A DNA stretch of 64,000 bases from Exiguobacterium sp. s193 (lineage in GTDB: Bacteria > Bacillota > Bacilli > Exiguobacteriales > Exiguobacteriaceae): NCBI RefSeq assembly GCF_018618755.1, contig NZ_JACSMR010000011.1:46608-110607 (forward strand), in the 5' to 3' direction. A program made the position numbers and the translations under genes. Numbering within the stretch: position 1 is the first letter of the stretch; each line of letters starts with the position of its first letter. Under the pieces are notes generated by a model. The model was given only the letters and a program-made list of their open reading frames with translations. It made no database searches and was not told the DNA's origin. Shown piece after piece: positions 43,556 to 51,896 of this stretch.

Positions 43556-44503
43556 TCAATGATGATGCGAATGGGAGGCAGGACTGCTGGCCAGTTCACA
43601 TAACAAGGCGTCACTATGTTCATGATCCGCCGTTTCGATTTGAATCGTCGCATGATGAATATGTTGGTCTTCGAGTTTGTGTTTGATTTCCTGAAGTAAC
43701 GCCTGACCTTCAGCAATCGACATAGCGCCGTCCGTGACGATGTGACACGACAGGGCATTCAGTCCACTCGTAATCGCCCAGACATGTAAGTCATGGACGT
43801 CGTCGACCCCTTTCGTCGACTGGATGGTTGCTGTTATGTCTTCGAGATCGACGTTCTCCGGAACTCCTTCCATCAAAATATTGACGGCTGATTTCGTCAC
43901 GAAGTACCCGCTTCGTAAGACAAGGATTGCGACGATGATACTTGCGAGCGGATCGGCCCAGTTCCAGCCGAAGAACATGATGAGCAGGGCTGCCGCTATC
44001 GCACCAATCGAACCGAGCGTATCGCTCAAGACATGGAGGTACGCCCCTTTCATGTTCAGGTTCTCTTTGACGTCGCCCCCGCGTAACATGATCCAAGCGA
44101 CGAGTAGATTGACGAGTAGACCGATGACACTAACGATCAACATGCCGGTCGAAGCAATCGACGCAGGTTCTGTAAAACGACGAATTGCCTCATAGAAGAT
44201 ATAAAGCGAAATTCCAATCAAAGCGACACCGTTGATGACGGCAGCCAATATTTCAAAACGTCTGTATCCGAACGTCTTATTGCCGCTAGCTGCCCGTTCC
44301 CCAAGTTTAAAGGCGACAAGTGAAATCGCAAGTGACGCCGAATCACTTAACATGTGTCCGGCGTCAGCGAGAAGTGCCAAGCTGTTCGTTAAGTACCCAC
44401 CGACGACTTCGACGATCATGAATACCGTGATGATGGAAAAAGCAATCAATAACACACGTTTATTTCCCGTGTGTCCGTGGTCGTGCCCATGTTCATGTCC
44501 CAT
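43556..44503 (-). CDS. czcD: Cation diffusion facilitator (zinc exporter, CzcD-like)
   Basis: 315 residues: His-rich start MGHEHGHDHGHTG, six membrane segments, the H/D transport site in ADAGHMLSDSASL (about 51-63) and the second D-x3-D site in SDTLGSIGA (about 160-168), then the cytoplasmic cation-binding domain with H-x-D-type residues and an ending His cluster (HSHHH). It exports Zn2+, Cd2+ or Co2+. ATG at 44503 is chosen with AAAGGAG upstream. A decayed CzrA-like frame lies in front of it. Confidence 0.9.
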   Translation of the reverse strand: MGHEHGHDHGHTGNKRVLLIAFSIITVFMIVEVVGGYLTNSLALLADAGHMLSDSASLAISLVAFKLGERAASGNKTFGYRRFEILAAVINGVALIGISLYIFYEAIRRFTEPASIASTGMLIVSVIGLLVNLLVAWIMLRGGDVKENLNMKGAYLHVLSDTLGSIGAIAAALLIMFFGWNWADPLASIIVAILVLRSGYFVTKSAVNILMEGVPENVDLEDITATIQSTKGVDDVHDLHVWAITSGLNALSCHIVTDGAMSIAEGQALLQEIKHKLEDQHIHHATIQIETADHEHSDALLCELASSPASHSHHH

Positions 44504-44647
44504 TTCATTCTCTCCTTTTAAATCGTGTTGTCTGCAATTCGGATAGCCCTTCGTCCGAAGAAGCACGTGGAAAAAATGAAGCAGCATATTGTCTAAAGCA
44601 GTTGCAACATATTCATTCCTTGCAGCAGATGACTCAATAAGTCCTCT
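44504..44647 (-). pseudogene. Possible remnant of a CzrA/ArsR-type repressor gene
   Basis: An open frame in phase with czcD but upstream of its Shine-Dalgarno contains NEYVATALDNMLLHFFH at 44567-44617. This aligns with the alpha-5 metal helix of S. aureus CzrA (D84-I-H86-VATML...H97-x2-H100): V, A, T, L and both histidines 97 and 100 are in register, whereas D84 and H86 are N and Y. A stop lies only a few codons further upstream, so the rest of the gene is missing. Confidence 0.45.
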
Positions 44648-44848
44648 TCAAGTCCATACCCGAAAAAGTCGCGAAAGATTCATGGGTAGTTCATTTGATT
44701 AAAGCACAATCCCTAAGTAACAGAGGAAAATTAAACTAATCTTTGATTTACTGATTATTTAACTCCCCTTTTGCACATAAAAAAGTAAAATTTTTGCAAA
44801 TTACATGGTACGATATAGTCCATACAGACTAGAAGAAGGTGAACCAGC
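44648..44848. other. Intergenic region between czcD and the GGDEF gene
   Basis: AT-rich; apart from a short frame on the minus strand (FRDFFGYGLEEDLLSHLLQG, ending about 44590, no start codon) nothing coding is seen. A possible -10 (TATAGT) lies near 44813 for the GGDEF gene. Confidence 0.35.
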
Positions 44849-45754
44849 ATGCTTATTTTAGGAATGGGCCTCGGTATTCTTATGACGCTCGGCTTCATGA
44901 AACTTAAACAATTAAATGTAGAACAATCAAACGTAGCTCCCCCACCATCAGTCGAACTGATTGGGCACCACTCGAAAGATATCGTTTATGTGTTTGAAGT
45001 AAAACCGGTCCAACGTTTTCGTTACATCAGCCCATCGCTTGACGAGCATATCGGGGAAGGTGTCGTCGCTGCGAGTTATGCGGACCCCGCCGTCTGTTTC
45101 GAACGGATCCATCCGGAAGATTTTGATGTCTTGGTCGCAAAAGTGTCGGGAACCGGAAATTATGATGCTTCTTTTTTACAGCGCTGGCGGACGAACGAAG
45201 GAACGTACATCTGGTTCGAAGAATACTCGACCCCGATTTACGAGAAAGGACAGCTTGTCGCCGTGCAAGGCATCATTCGCAATGTCGAACAGACGATGTC
45301 TGAAAAACAGGCGCTGGAAACCCGTTGCTGTACGGACGCCTTGACCGGTCTCTACAATCGGTACCAATTCGACCAGTGCCTACACGCATTCAAGACCTGT
45401 CAGGATACGCCCCTCGCTGTCTTGCTCCTTGATTTAAATGATTTAAAGGTTCAAAACGACCAATTCGGTCATGCAGCAGGTGATGATTTACTTAAAGTAA
45501 CAGCGTGCATATTGAAAAAACATAGTCAAAACGTCTACCGGATTGGCGGGGATGAATTTGCTGTCATCGAATCCGATGTAACGGATGAAGAGATTGAGGC
45601 ATTAAGAACACAGATCGATACGGAGATGCGCGCGTCACAAATCGCTATCGCTTCCGGACTAGCGATTGGTTTCGCCAATGAAATAGAGCAGCTCGTCGCA
45701 CAAGCTGATTCAGCTATGTATGCCGATAAATCAGCACAGAAACAATCTTCATGA
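44849..45754 (+). CDS. PAS-GGDEF diguanylate cyclase
   Basis: 301 residues: a short N-terminal membrane anchor (about 1-18), a PAS_3-type domain (about 38-150; FRYISPSLDEHIG, RWRTNEGTYIWFEEYSTPI), and a GGDEF domain with TDALTGLYNR, DLNDLKVQND and an intact GGDEF in YRIGGDEFAVIE (about 233-244). It should make c-di-GMP. No obvious RxxD inhibitory site was seen in the standard position. Start is supported by GAAGGTG. Confidence 0.92.
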   Translation: MLILGMGLGILMTLGFMKLKQLNVEQSNVAPPPSVELIGHHSKDIVYVFEVKPVQRFRYISPSLDEHIGEGVVAASYADPAVCFERIHPEDFDVLVAKVSGTGNYDASFLQRWRTNEGTYIWFEEYSTPIYEKGQLVAVQGIIRNVEQTMSEKQALETRCCTDALTGLYNRYQFDQCLHAFKTCQDTPLAVLLLDLNDLKVQNDQFGHAAGDDLLKVTACILKKHSQNVYRIGGDEFAVIESDVTDEEIEALRTQIDTEMRASQIAIASGLAIGFANEIEQLVAQADSAMYADKSAQKQSS

Positions 45755-45783
45755 ACGCGACACCACCCTTTTAAGGGAAATAG

Positions 45784-45823
45784 AAAAAACAGCTACGGTC
45801 GAAAGCACCTTAGCTGTTTTTTT
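45784..45823 (+). terminator. Terminator of the GGDEF gene
   Basis: AAACAGCTA and TTAGCTGTTT stem with a loop of about 13, followed by a seven-T run. Confidence 0.8.
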
Positions 45824-45916
45824 GATGTAATCCATGTTTGTTTAACTTGTAGGAGAATAGTGTTTTAAATATACTCGTCGCTTATTAATTTTATTTATAA
45901 ATTACGGTAATTGAAA

Positions 45917-46558
45917 TTAATAAGTACTTTTGTCGTGCAACGTTCTGTTCGTTTTAATCACTTCCGGCAATCGTTCCAGGCACCGTAACACGGATTGTTC
46001 GATGTACTGGATGATTTCGGAATTATCGTCGGCGTAAACTTCCAGTGGTTCTTGTAATAGCGTTACATCGTATTGAAAGTCATCTTCTAGTTCCGCGATC
46101 AAAGTCGGTAAATGTTGTTTGCCGTACCCTTCAATCTCAAAATACGGAATCGTCAACGGCTCGATCGTGAGTCCGTACTGTTTGATGATCCGTCCATTCA
46201 AGCGCTGAAAGTCACGGTAGGACTTTTCTAAATCTGTTTGCCACTGCCCGCGCGAGACATACGCGACTTTTTTCAAATAAAAATCCAACCAGACTTGATC
46301 GGATATTAAATGACAAAAGTAGCCGAGGTAAAACGGTTCTGTTCGTTTTAATTCATATGTATGCAAAAACCGGTCTAGATTAATCCGGCTTTTCCCTGTC
46401 TCATCCACGTCCTTGAAATGCGTTTTCCCTTTCGGTACACCCATCAGTCCGTGAATGTCCGGCGCGATCCCACCCAACAGAAAATCACTCCGGGGCTCCA
46501 GTTTCAGCTTGTCCGCGAGCAATGACGCAATACAATAGTGCATGATTCGTGATCCCAT
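45917..46558 (-). CDS. Zinc-dependent phospholipase C-like protein
   Basis: 213 residues; HYCIASLLADKL at the start, GGIAPDIHG (about 29-37) and FYLGYFCHLISDQVW (about 76-90) match the zinc phospholipase C/S1-P1 nuclease-like family of Bacilli, in which His and Asp residues bind metal. No signal peptide, so it is cytoplasmic here. AAAGGAG lies 9 bases before ATG. The next gene upstream, an alpha/beta hydrolase, is 20 bp away. Confidence 0.8.
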   Translation of the reverse strand: MGSRIMHYCIASLLADKLKLEPRSDFLLGGIAPDIHGLMGVPKGKTHFKDVDETGKSRINLDRFLHTYELKRTEPFYLGYFCHLISDQVWLDFYLKKVAYVSRGQWQTDLEKSYRDFQRLNGRIIKQYGLTIEPLTIPYFEIEGYGKQHLPTLIAELEDDFQYDVTLLQEPLEVYADDNSEIIQYIEQSVLRCLERLPEVIKTNRTLHDKSTY

Positions 46559-46578
46559 ATCGATTCACTCCTTTCGGC

Positions 46579-47436
46579 TTAATCGCGCGCGAACTCGTCG
46601 ATTCGGTCGATGGCTGTAAGAACGGCTTCCGGTCGGTCCAGATGAATCGCGTGGCTTGCCTGCTCAACAAACAGTAGCTCGCTTTGAGTCGACAAGTCAG
46701 CTTGCTCGCAAATCAATCGTTCCCATGTGTCCTCAAGCAAGCGTAACTCCCCTTCCGGCAACCCCTCTTCGATCCCGCTGTTCACGGCCAGTTCCTTGTC
46801 GCGTCCAAGCACGGCGAGCGGAAGATCCGCGAGACGACCGCGCCGTTCCAACTTAAGGGCGTCGTCCTGCCACCGTTCGATGACCGTGGCCATTTCGCCG
46901 TACAATTTTGGATCGGTTCCGAAATCAATCAGCTTTTGTTGGACGTTTACCGGTAACTGTTGTTGCGCCTGCGTCAATTCCGGCCGGATTGTCTCGCATA
47001 AGGCGTGACGTGTCATCGCCGCATAAGCATGGCATTTTTCAACCCAGACCTGATCCGTCGACTCGGCATCGAGGACCGGTAACGTCAAGGCATCCAGTTG
47101 TCGCAAGCGGACGGACGTCGAGTCGACGAGAACGAGTCCGCGCACACGCTCCGGGTAATCGTGTGCCATCTGTTGCGCACACAGCCCTCCGTAAGAATGT
47201 CCGACAAGCAGGATCGGTTCCGTGACGCCGATTGTTTGAAGTAACTGTTTGAGTTGCACGGCAACCCCCGCCGTGCCGCGTTCAGTCGTGTTTTCCAATT
47301 CATGGCGGTGAAACGAGATGACACGAAACGTTTGTTTTAATGCTTCGATGATCGGATACCATTCGTGATAGCTGCAGCCAAGACCGGGCAGAATGACGAG
47401 CGGTCGTCCCGGCGTTTTTGTATCGAAATGAGCCAT
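46579..47436 (-). CDS. Alpha/beta hydrolase
   Basis: 285 residues: oxyanion motif VILPGLGCSYHEW (about 13-25), nucleophile elbow GHSYGG (Ser about 90), and the terminal catalytic His in QASHAIHLD (about 260). Substrate unknown. GGAGAGG precedes ATG. Probably cotranscribed with the phospholipase-like gene. Confidence 0.85.
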   Translation of the reverse strand: MAHFDTKTPGRPLVILPGLGCSYHEWYPIIEALKQTFRVISFHRHELENTTERGTAGVAVQLKQLLQTIGVTEPILLVGHSYGGLCAQQMAHDYPERVRGLVLVDSTSVRLRQLDALTLPVLDAESTDQVWVEKCHAYAAMTRHALCETIRPELTQAQQQLPVNVQQKLIDFGTDPKLYGEMATVIERWQDDALKLERRGRLADLPLAVLGRDKELAVNSGIEEGLPEGELRLLEDTWERLICEQADLSTQSELLFVEQASHAIHLDRPEAVLTAIDRIDEFARD

Positions 47437-47492
47437 GACTTTTCCTCTCCTACTTAGATGAATTGTCGAAATAACTTTCTCTAGTTCAATTA

Positions 47493-47508
47493 TTCCATTA
47501 ATATGGAA
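47493..47508. promoter_or_regulatory. Palindrome in the divergent promoter region
   Basis: TTCCAT-taat-ATGGAA lies between the divergent alpha/beta hydrolase and HAD genes; operator-like, but its factor is unknown. Confidence 0.35.
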
Positions 47509-47548
47509 ATGGGTATACGGTTAATTCATCTAATTGGCGGTGATTGAA

Positions 47549-48211
47549 ATTAAAAATATAACAGCAGTTGTGTTCGATTTAGACGGGACGCTTTTAAATC
47601 GTCAGCTGTCCTTAAAAAATTTCATCATGGGACAGTATCAGCGTTTCTTTAACGACTTCCAACCCGTTTCACTGCCGGACTATACGCGTCGCTTCATCAC
47701 GCTGGACAACGATGGGTATGTTTCAAAAGATATCGTTTATCAACAGTTGCTGCAGGAGTTCGAGATCACGACGGTGACGTGGCGTCAATTACTCGACGAT
47801 TACTTTGTTTCCTTTCCGAACCATTGCCTCGCCTATCCGGGTACGACGGATATGTTAAAGGGGTTAAGAAAACAGGGTTATCTGATCGGACTGATTTCAA
47901 ATGGTCTGTCTGGTTTCCAGCACACCACTTTAAACGCTTTAGGAATAGCGGACTCTTTCGATTTCATCCTCATTTCGGAAGACATCGGAATCAAAAAGCC
48001 AGACCCGTTCATTTTCAACTATTTTTTAGAAAAGTGTGCCCTTGACGCACATGCGACCGTCTACATCGGTGACCATCCCGTAAACGACGTCTACGGTGCG
48101 CAGCAAGTCGGGATGAACGTGATTTGGAAAAGAAACGGTTCGGCGCTCCTCTCTCCTTGTACGGACTGGATCGACGACTGGGACGAATTAGGCACAGTGC
48201 TTCAAAATTAA
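47549..48211 (+). CDS. HAD-family hydrolase; apparent ATT start
   Basis: About 220 residues. HAD motif I VVFDLDGTLLN, motif II SNG (LISNGLSG), motif III KKPDP and motif IV YIGDHPVND are all present; a phosphatase of the YjjG/PPase-like group with a helical cap (about 20-95). GGCGGTG is followed after 6 bases by ATT-AAA-AAT, which gives M-KNITAVVFDLDG, the normal length. TTG (47534) and GTG (47540) in frame lie upstream or inside this ribosome site, so ATT at 47549 fits best. Confidence 0.8.
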   Translation: MKNITAVVFDLDGTLLNRQLSLKNFIMGQYQRFFNDFQPVSLPDYTRRFITLDNDGYVSKDIVYQQLLQEFEITTVTWRQLLDDYFVSFPNHCLAYPGTTDMLKGLRKQGYLIGLISNGLSGFQHTTLNALGIADSFDFILISEDIGIKKPDPFIFNYFLEKCALDAHATVYIGDHPVNDVYGAQQVGMNVIWKRNGSALLSPCTDWIDDWDELGTVLQN

Positions 48212-48234
48212 CTTATAGAACAGGAGTGTTTACC

Positions 48235-48663
48235 ATGTCAGAACGACAATACCAAATCCGTCCCTACACGGAACAGGATTTCGAGGCGATTCAACGGTTG
48301 AATGCGGCTGAAGGCTGGAGTAATCTCGTCGCCCGGTCGGACGAAACGAAACGCGCCTTCGCGACGTCGAACGTCACGTACGTCGTCGTCATCGACGGAA
48401 CCGTTTCCGGCTACATCCGCGGCATGACCGATACGGCGATCACGCTCTACATCTGTGAGCTGTTGATCGCAGACAGTGCCCGCGGGCAGGGACTCGGACA
48501 AGCCTTGCTCGGACATGTCCACGCCCTTTATCCGGCGACGCGGCTCGAGATTCTCGCGAGCGCCTCGTCCCACTCGTTTTACGAACAACTCGGTTATCGT
48601 CCGTTTTACGGTTTCCGGAAGACGATTGATGCAGCGGTCACAACGCCTCCCACATCTCCTTAA
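48235..48663 (+). CDS. GNAT-family N-acetyltransferase
   Basis: 142 residues: ELLIADSARGQGLGQALLGH (about 80-98) carries the acetyl-CoA motif A (R/Q-x2-G-x-G/A), and YEQLGYRPFYGF the motif B region. Substrate unknown. ATG with AGGAG upstream; longer in-frame text overlaps the HAD gene in another frame. Its last 26 bp overlap the end of the convergent gene. Confidence 0.85.
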   Translation: MSERQYQIRPYTEQDFEAIQRLNAAEGWSNLVARSDETKRAFATSNVTYVVVIDGTVSGYIRGMTDTAITLYICELLIADSARGQGLGQALLGHVHALYPATRLEILASASSHSFYEQLGYRPFYGFRKTIDAAVTTPPTSP

Positions 48664-49552
48664 AAGCGACCGGATCGACTTTAAAGAAGACGTCCAGTTG
48701 CGGATAGACGACGTAGCCGCCTGCAATCAACCGCAGCGACACCGTGATGCCGTCCGCTTGCGTCACGCGTAAGACCTTCATTGTGTCGGGATGCATGTAG
48801 TCCGCGGCTTCTTTCGGGACTTCTTCGCGGATCATCGCATCACTTTGATACAAGGCATTCAGGAAGGCCCGGTACGGACGATCGACAGTCACCGGTCGTG
48901 CCGTTTCGGCGTCATTCCACTCGTCAAATGTCTGATAGGCGAAGTGTTTAACCGGTTGATCAAGATGTAAATCTTCAAAAAAATCGTTTCCCGTAGTCAC
49001 TGTAAAACCCGTCTGGCGTTCGAGTAGCCAGACTTTTTTTCTACCTTCTTCCTCCCCTACGGCAAACAGGCGGACAGACGGCTTGTAACCGTCGACCCGA
49101 TACAAAGTGACCGGTCCGAGGTTCGAGGCATTTTCGATGACGTCGTCACCTGTTTCCTCAAGTGTTGCCGTCACGCGCTCCAGCCGTTCCCCTTGCAGGG
49201 TACGGACGTCATCCGTCAGAGGTGTCTCCATCGCCAGATACAGCTCCTGCTTGTAGACGAGTCCCGGGAGCATACTGCCTGCGGTCGAATCGCCGTCGAC
49301 TTGTTTATCCTGCGCCCAGTTCGGGACGACGACGGCACCGTCTGTCCGAACGATTTCTGTCGCAGGCGGTGTCTCTTGCAGTAGCATGCCTCCCCCGACC
49401 GTCAACAGGAGTGCTGTAACGAATCCTGTCGCGACCTTACGTCCGGTGAAGCGTTGTCGCCGTGCCCGCTCCACGCCGGCGAGCAATTGACTGCGGACCT
49501 GTCCCCGCGGTATGTCGATCTTATCGACTTCCTGTTTGACCTGCTCGTTCAT
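48638..49552 (-). CDS. Membrane-anchored partner of the ECF sigma factor (putative anti-sigma)
   Basis: 304 residues: a short cytoplasmic N-terminus (about 40), one membrane segment (VATGFVTALLLTVGGGML about 41-58), then a large extracytoplasmic region. The ATGA overlap with the sigma gene suggests an anti-sigma role. The HxxxCxxC zinc motif of ZAS anti-sigma factors is absent, so the call rests on context only. Confidence 0.6.
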   Translation of the reverse strand: MNEQVKQEVDKIDIPRGQVRSQLLAGVERARRQRFTGRKVATGFVTALLLTVGGGMLLQETPPATEIVRTDGAVVVPNWAQDKQVDGDSTAGSMLPGLVYKQELYLAMETPLTDDVRTLQGERLERVTATLEETGDDVIENASNLGPVTLYRVDGYKPSVRLFAVGEEEGRKKVWLLERQTGFTVTTGNDFFEDLHLDQPVKHFAYQTFDEWNDAETARPVTVDRPYRAFLNALYQSDAMIREEVPKEAADYMHPDTMKVLRVTQADGITVSLRLIAGGYVVYPQLDVFFKVDPVAFKEMWEAL

Positions 49553-50076
49553 CCCGCCCCGCCTCCCGTCTGTCGTGTCTGAACCTTTTGTATGGCCCGG
49601 TAGAGTGTACTTTTGACCGTGCTGACCGGTATTTGCAGGAGATCGGCGACGTTTTGCAACGTATAATCCTCGTAATACCGTAAGAACACGATGGTCCGTT
49701 CCGCTACCGTGAGCACTTCGAGCAAGTCCTGCAGGTAAAGATCATTGACGAGTCGCTCCTCGAACATGACCGGTTCCGCTATCTCCTTCGCCACTGTCGC
49801 GTAGTCGACTCGGATTCCTTTGGTTTTCTTTAACATGTCGAGCGCACAATTGATTGCGATCCGCGTCAACCATGTTTTGGCGATCGTCGCGTCCAATAAC
49901 GTATGGCGGTGTTTCCAGGCGCGATAGGCGACTTCCTGCACATTTTCGAGCGCATCCTGGTCATTTTTTAAGTACAGGTAGGACATCTTGTAAAGATAGG
50001 TATCATGACGCGTCAAAAACATCAGAAACGTTTCATCATCAAACGCGGGTTGCCGCTTATTTCGCCGACCGATCAT
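49549..50076 (-). CDS. ECF-type RNA polymerase sigma factor
   Basis: 175 residues: region 2 (FLTRHDTYLYKMSYLYLKNDQDALENVQEVAYRAW split at about 22-55) and region 4 (LTVAERTIVFLRYYEDYTLQNVADLLQIPVSTVKSTLYRA at about 122-162) with no region 3, as in ECF sigma factors. It directs RNA polymerase to stress-type promoters. GGGGAG lies 8 bases before ATG. Its 3' end overlaps the membrane partner by 4 bp. Confidence 0.9.
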   Translation of the reverse strand: MIGRRNKRQPAFDDETFLMFLTRHDTYLYKMSYLYLKNDQDALENVQEVAYRAWKHRHTLLDATIAKTWLTRIAINCALDMLKKTKGIRVDYATVAKEIAEPVMFEERLVNDLYLQDLLEVLTVAERTIVFLRYYEDYTLQNVADLLQIPVSTVKSTLYRAIQKVQTRQTGGGAG

Positions 50077-50110
50077 CGCCCGTTCTCCCCTTTCTGTCTG
50101 TCACTACCTG

Positions 50111-50141
50111 TTAGACTGCGTAACCGACCGATTTCGTTTCA
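50111..50141 (-). promoter_or_regulatory. Possible autoregulated ECF promoter
   Basis: Minus strand TGAAAC (-35, typical of ECF sigma factors) with CAGTCTAA 17 bases downstream, ahead of the sigma gene. Confidence 0.45.
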
Positions 50142-50146
50142 ACGAT

Positions 50147-50725
50147 TTAATTTTTTTTCAATCCGGTTGTTTCATTCTCCGCTTCATGGACACCTGGCCA
50201 GTTCTTCACCCATTGTTTTTCCGCCAGCCGTTGCTGGTAAATCACTTGCCGTGCCGTCGCCTGGAACAGCGGCGTCGGCCGCAGCCGTTGCTGCAACAGA
50301 TCACCAACGCCGTAGGCCGTGAAAAATTCAAGTTGGTCGGCTTGTAGCGTCAGACCAATCGCCGTCACGGTCTCCGGAAACTGTGCCATCGCGTCGCGGG
50401 ACGACCGGTATGGCGGTAAGTCATTTTTGGTATGCATCCGTGCCTGATTTTTAACGGACCAAGGATAATCCGGCAATTGTGCATTCAATCGTTTTTCTAA
50501 CATCCGGTCAGTCGCTTCCGTCGTGTCGGAGGCGTCAAAATAGATGACATCGATATCCGCGACCGCCGTCGCTTCCTTTTGCTCTAACGTATCCCAAACC
50601 TTCGCCCGGACATACCCGGCACAAATCCACCAGTCTGGTAAGTCGAGTCTCGCGACCGCCTCAAGAAGTATTCTTGTCTCCCGGTCCCGTTCAAACATCT
50701 GGACGATATCTGTTTCCGTCTTCAT
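50147..50725 (-). CDS. DUF925-type nucleotidyltransferase-fold protein
   Basis: 192 residues: the CAGYVRAKVWD and ADIDVIYFD motifs (about 37-62) match nucleotidyltransferase-like proteins (DUF925 type); the fold lacks a clear GS start. The C-terminus is helical. Function unknown. ATG at 50725 is favoured over 50743. It lies directly downstream of the aminoglycoside phosphotransferase-like gene. Confidence 0.7.
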   Translation of the reverse strand: MKTETDIVQMFERDRETRILLEAVARLDLPDWWICAGYVRAKVWDTLEQKEATAVADIDVIYFDASDTTEATDRMLEKRLNAQLPDYPWSVKNQARMHTKNDLPPYRSSRDAMAQFPETVTAIGLTLQADQLEFFTAYGVGDLLQQRLRPTPLFQATARQVIYQQRLAEKQWVKNWPGVHEAENETTGLKKN

Positions 50726-50745
50726 TTGCACCACTTCCCCCATTG

Positions 50746-51546
50746 TTAATCAAACCACATCACGCCATGCTGCTTGATAAAGGCAAGTTCTTGCTCATAA
50801 TGCATCACGTGCCCCTCCTCAATCATCCGCTGAAACGCCTCCTCCCCGTCGGCTGCTTTACGATGAATCGTCAACAGGAGCGCTTCAATCCGTAACAACA
50901 ACGTATCAAACAATTGCGCTTTTAATTCCGGCATCCCGTAAGACGCCAAAAAGATGTCGATACGCCGTTTGATCCGGTCTGGTCCCGTAACGGGGTCATA
51001 GTCGACTTGTCGCCCGTGTTCATCATGATGAAGCCGGCTGAGCGGGACGAACGTATACAACGTGTAGGCGATGTCCCAAATGCGTGGGCCGGGTGCCGCT
51101 AAATCAAAGTCGATGACGCCGATCGGTTTTTCGTCCTTAAAAATGACATTGTAGACGGCAAAATCATTGTGACAGATAACTGTATACGGCAACGGCGTAT
51201 TATCGAGCGGTTCCCATGACGCGGGTACTTCGAAGTCTGCCGTGGCATCATGAAACTGACGGAGTAACCGGGCCGTCTCTGCTAACACGGCCTCCGACCA
51301 CATGTAGGCCTTGAGGGGATAGTTTCCCGCCTCCCCGTCAAGATACGACAGGATTTCCCGATTTTGCGGATCGATTCCGAGAAACCGGGGACTTGCCGGA
51401 TACTCTTTTTTCTCGAGGTGCACGAGCAGCCGGTGAATCCGCGGACTGTCCGGCTTTTGTTCCCGCCGGACCGTGTCGCCTGCGCGACTGACGGCAGAAA
51501 CGTTTCCCCCTGTTAACGGTTGTTCCTGTTCGCTTTTCTTTGACAA
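50746..51546 (-). CDS. Aminoglycoside phosphotransferase-like kinase
   Basis: 266 residues: catalytic loop ICHNDFAVYNVIF (about 142-154; H-x-D-x4-N) and metal motif GVIDFDLAAPG (about 161-171; D-F-D). This places it in the APH/choline-kinase superfamily; the substrate may be an antibiotic or a small metabolite. Start is TTG with GGAGG 7 bases upstream. Confidence 0.85.
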   Translation of the reverse strand: MSKKSEQEQPLTGGNVSAVSRAGDTVRREQKPDSPRIHRLLVHLEKKEYPASPRFLGIDPQNREILSYLDGEAGNYPLKAYMWSEAVLAETARLLRQFHDATADFEVPASWEPLDNTPLPYTVICHNDFAVYNVIFKDEKPIGVIDFDLAAPGPRIWDIAYTLYTFVPLSRLHHDEHGRQVDYDPVTGPDRIKRRIDIFLASYGMPELKAQLFDTLLLRIEALLLTIHRKAADGEEAFQRMIEEGHVMHYEQELAFIKQHGVMWFD

Positions 51547-51558
51547 GATGTAACCTCC

Positions 51559-51795
51559 CTATCGTTTCGAATCAAACTTGGATAAGAAGACGATGATACC
51601 CGCACCAATCAAACACATGATGACATCACTGAACGTAACCGCTCCTATCTCAAAATCAAGCATCGTCCTGACAAGCTGCCAGACGAGAACGAGCGTGATT
51701 GCTAAAGGAACGGCACGTTTCAACCAGCGGGGTATGCGAATCCATTCCCGTAATAACCGCTCTCCCCATTTCTTCAACACGTCACCTACTTTCAC
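51559..51795 (-). CDS. Small two-helix membrane protein
   Basis: 78 residues, basic N-terminus, two membrane segments (AVPLAITLVLVWQLV and VIMCLIGAGIIVFLS). Start is probably GTG at 51795, with an alternative TTG a few codons in. Function unknown; same strand as and directly upstream of the kinase-like gene. Confidence 0.55.
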   Translation of the reverse strand: MKVGDVLKKWGERLLREWIRIPRWLKRAVPLAITLVLVWQLVRTMLDFEIGAVTFSDVIMCLIGAGIIVFLSKFDSKR

Positions 51796-51896
51796 GATTG
51801 GTTAATCCCATATTTTCCCTATCCAATTTCAGTATAGCATTATCGGAAGGCGTGATACACTGGTTAAAAAGAGTTGTCAGAGAGGGTGGATGCTCG

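Noticed and set aside
44504..44848. NiCo riboswitch upstream of czcD
   Set aside because: Considered because such riboswitches precede some cation exporters, but the conserved four-helix pattern was not found.
51699..51896. Extended N-terminus of the MDR oxidoreductase
   Set aside because: It is antisense to the small membrane gene and lacks an MDR-like sequence; GTG at 51897 has a good ribosome site.
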